Shown here: one piece after another, positions 63,277 to 64,000 of the stretch
How positions within the stretch are numbered: position 1 is the stretch's first letter
Layout: the number at the start of each line of letters is the position of its first letter
Assembly: GCA_026874595.1 (NCBI GenBank)
Contig: CM049314.1
Location: 58,020,300-58,084,299, forward strand
Source of the DNA: Sipunculus nudus
Taxonomy: Eukaryota > Annelida > Sipuncula > Golfingiida > Sipunculidae
Direction: 5' to 3'
Length of the DNA stretch: 64,000 nt
Position numbers and translations under genes: made by a program
The notes under the pieces: generated by a model
What the model saw: the letters and a program-made list of their open reading frames with translations, nothing else
What the model was told of the DNA's origin: nothing
Databases searched by the model: none

Positions 63277-64000
63277 GTTAAAGGTTTGTTCTCAACAAAT
63301 TTAAATACAAATGCGACAAAATTAGTTTATAACTTTAAATAATATATGCAATATCCAACGTGTGGTGCCATTGTCTAAATATACATTCTACTCTACAGAA
63401 TCAAGAGGATGAAATTGGATTAGTGTCTCCGAAAAGTGATTTTTACCATTCCAGCTGGGGTTTTAAATTTGAAGCGATAAACAAATACACTGTAGAAATG
63501 ACAAAGCAGCAACATCAACATAAATCTGTGGTTGTCGGGATTATGAGTTCTGGTTTCGACATGAAGCATCCGATTTTTAGTCCTCCGCTTCCAGAGCCAA
63601 TGCATCACATAGCAATTAAAGGTATTGGCCGCATGGATCCGTTCGGTCAAGGCACATTTTTGGCTGGCGTTATTATTGAACAATGTAGAGGGGTTGTCGA
63701 TAGGTTACAACTGGTAAATCTGCAAGCCGTGTCCAGTGATGGAAAGATAACAACTAACACCGTGAAATCATGCTTAGACTACTGTGTAACATGTTCAAAC
63801 CGGCCAGACATACTTTTAATACCTAATTGCTTTACGGAAGTTTTGAGCTCCAAACTCCGTCCTCTGCTGGAAGAATTGATGATTAAAACAGTAGTTGTCA
63901 TATCAGCTTCAAACGATCGGAGCCCCCCAAAGGACATGAAGCATGTGGGCATACTGGCCAATCTGATCATAGGTAGTCATGATAGAGATGGGAAAAGATG
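60235..64000 (+). CDS. Ig receptor with cytoplasmic pseudo-subtilase (partial)
   Basis: Nine exons join in frame: 60235-60292, 60497-60862, 60997-61344, 61514-61837, 62041-62226, 62481-62612, 62846-62896, 63039-63202 and 63399 to beyond the window. All introns are phase 1 except the last (phase 0). The model gives 743 residues so far. Residues 1-20 form a signal peptide (MFTGVVRVVLISFIFITVNG). Residues 20-141 are a V-set Ig (FRCFF, ITFWYK, DSGTYYCE). Residues 142-257 are an Ig-like domain whose second Cys is Ile (GLYTIEV). Residues 258-365 and 366-471 are divergent modules, and 472-488 a linker. The membrane segment is about 491-513, followed by RRR. From about 585 a subtilisin-like S8 domain begins. 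It is type I, with the pseudo-protease facing the cytosol. It is divergently paired with the short-tail Ig receptor. Downstream exons, including the Ser region, lie outside the window. Confidence 0.8.
62961..63027. repeat. (TA)n plus T-tract in receptor intron
   Basis: A TA run of about 54 bp followed by a T run lies directly before the transmembrane exon. The T run also serves as the polypyrimidine tract of that acceptor. Open frames crossing it (Ile/Tyr repeats) are artefacts. Confidence 0.9.
63235..63272. repeat. (TA)n in receptor intron
   Basis: A TA run of about 37 bp lies in the short intron between the membrane exon and the pseudo-subtilase exon. Confidence 0.9.
63399..64000 (+). other. 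Pseudo-subtilase (S8-like) exon, runs off window
   Basis: The open frame covers 200 residues (544-743 of the model). Motif matches in order: VVVGIMSSGFDMKHPIF aligns with the first catalytic block (V-V-DSG-D--HP); DPFGQGTFLAGVI aligns with the His block (D--GHGTHVAGII); RLQLVNLQAVSSDGKITT aligns with the L--VKVL---G strand; VVVISASNDRSPP aligns with the oxyanion-Asn block; and GILANLIIGSHDRDGK aligns with the PA-----VGA-D--G strand. The Asp position is Ser593, the His position is Gln627 and the second His of the motif is Phe630; Asn715 is kept. The Ser block is not in the window. It should be catalytically dead but folded, perhaps serving as a binding or signalling scaffold. Confidence 0.78.

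Noticed and set aside
62711-63304. 197-residue plus-strand frame
   Set aside because: It merges intron, TA microsatellite and the true membrane exon. Only 62846-62896 and 63039-63202 fit the spliced model, in partly different frames.

Overview
This window is eukaryotic (metazoan) genomic DNA. It is AT-rich and gene-poor, its genes are cut by GT-AG introns, and it is full of microsatellites, minisatellites and transposon debris. A Penelope-like element carrying a hammerhead ribozyme, pogo/Tigger-type transposons, LTR elements, three-exon stefin-type genes and a dispersed repeat family with a GGCCCATGGGCC palindrome point to a lophotrochozoan invertebrate, most likely a mollusc. That placement is an inference. 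Few long ORFs exist, so genes were built by joining exons on splice sites, phase and protein motifs.

Layout. 1-8.8 kb: no convincing gene, only repeats. 8.8-16.1 kb: a minisatellite of about 81 bp split by an intact-looking non-autonomous LTR element (499-bp LTRs with no difference seen, 4-bp AGGG target duplication). 18.7-20.8 kb: a decayed Penelope-like element (RT plus GIY-YIG) on the minus strand with a hammerhead ribozyme at its 3' side. 22.4-23.9 and 27.5-28.6 kb: two tandem paralogous three-exon genes on the minus strand, read as stefin-type cystatins that lack the QVVAG loop. 33.5-44.9 kb: a decayed plus-strand acyl-CoA synthetase pseudogene with two pogo-like transposons in one interval; a second copy of the LTR element sits inside one of them. 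45.5-49.2 kb: a solo LTR-like unit and a deleted Ty3/gypsy element in which gag runs straight into integrase.

49.7-64 kb is the main find: a head-to-head pair of immunoglobulin-domain receptor genes. The minus-strand gene (49752-58671) has a signal peptide, four Ig exons, a linker, a transmembrane segment and a tail of about 20 residues. The plus-strand gene (60235 to beyond the right edge) has a signal peptide, two V-type Ig exons, two divergent membrane-proximal modules, a linker, a transmembrane segment, and then a cytoplasmic domain that aligns with subtilisin-family (S8) peptidases. In that domain the catalytic Asp and His positions are Ser and Gln, so it looks like a pseudo-protease. 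All extracellular exons are phase 1-1 except for one doubtful donor. An immune or self-recognition receptor pair with a pseudo-subtilase signalling tail is the most plausible reading. The architecture is seen in the sequence; the function is inferred.
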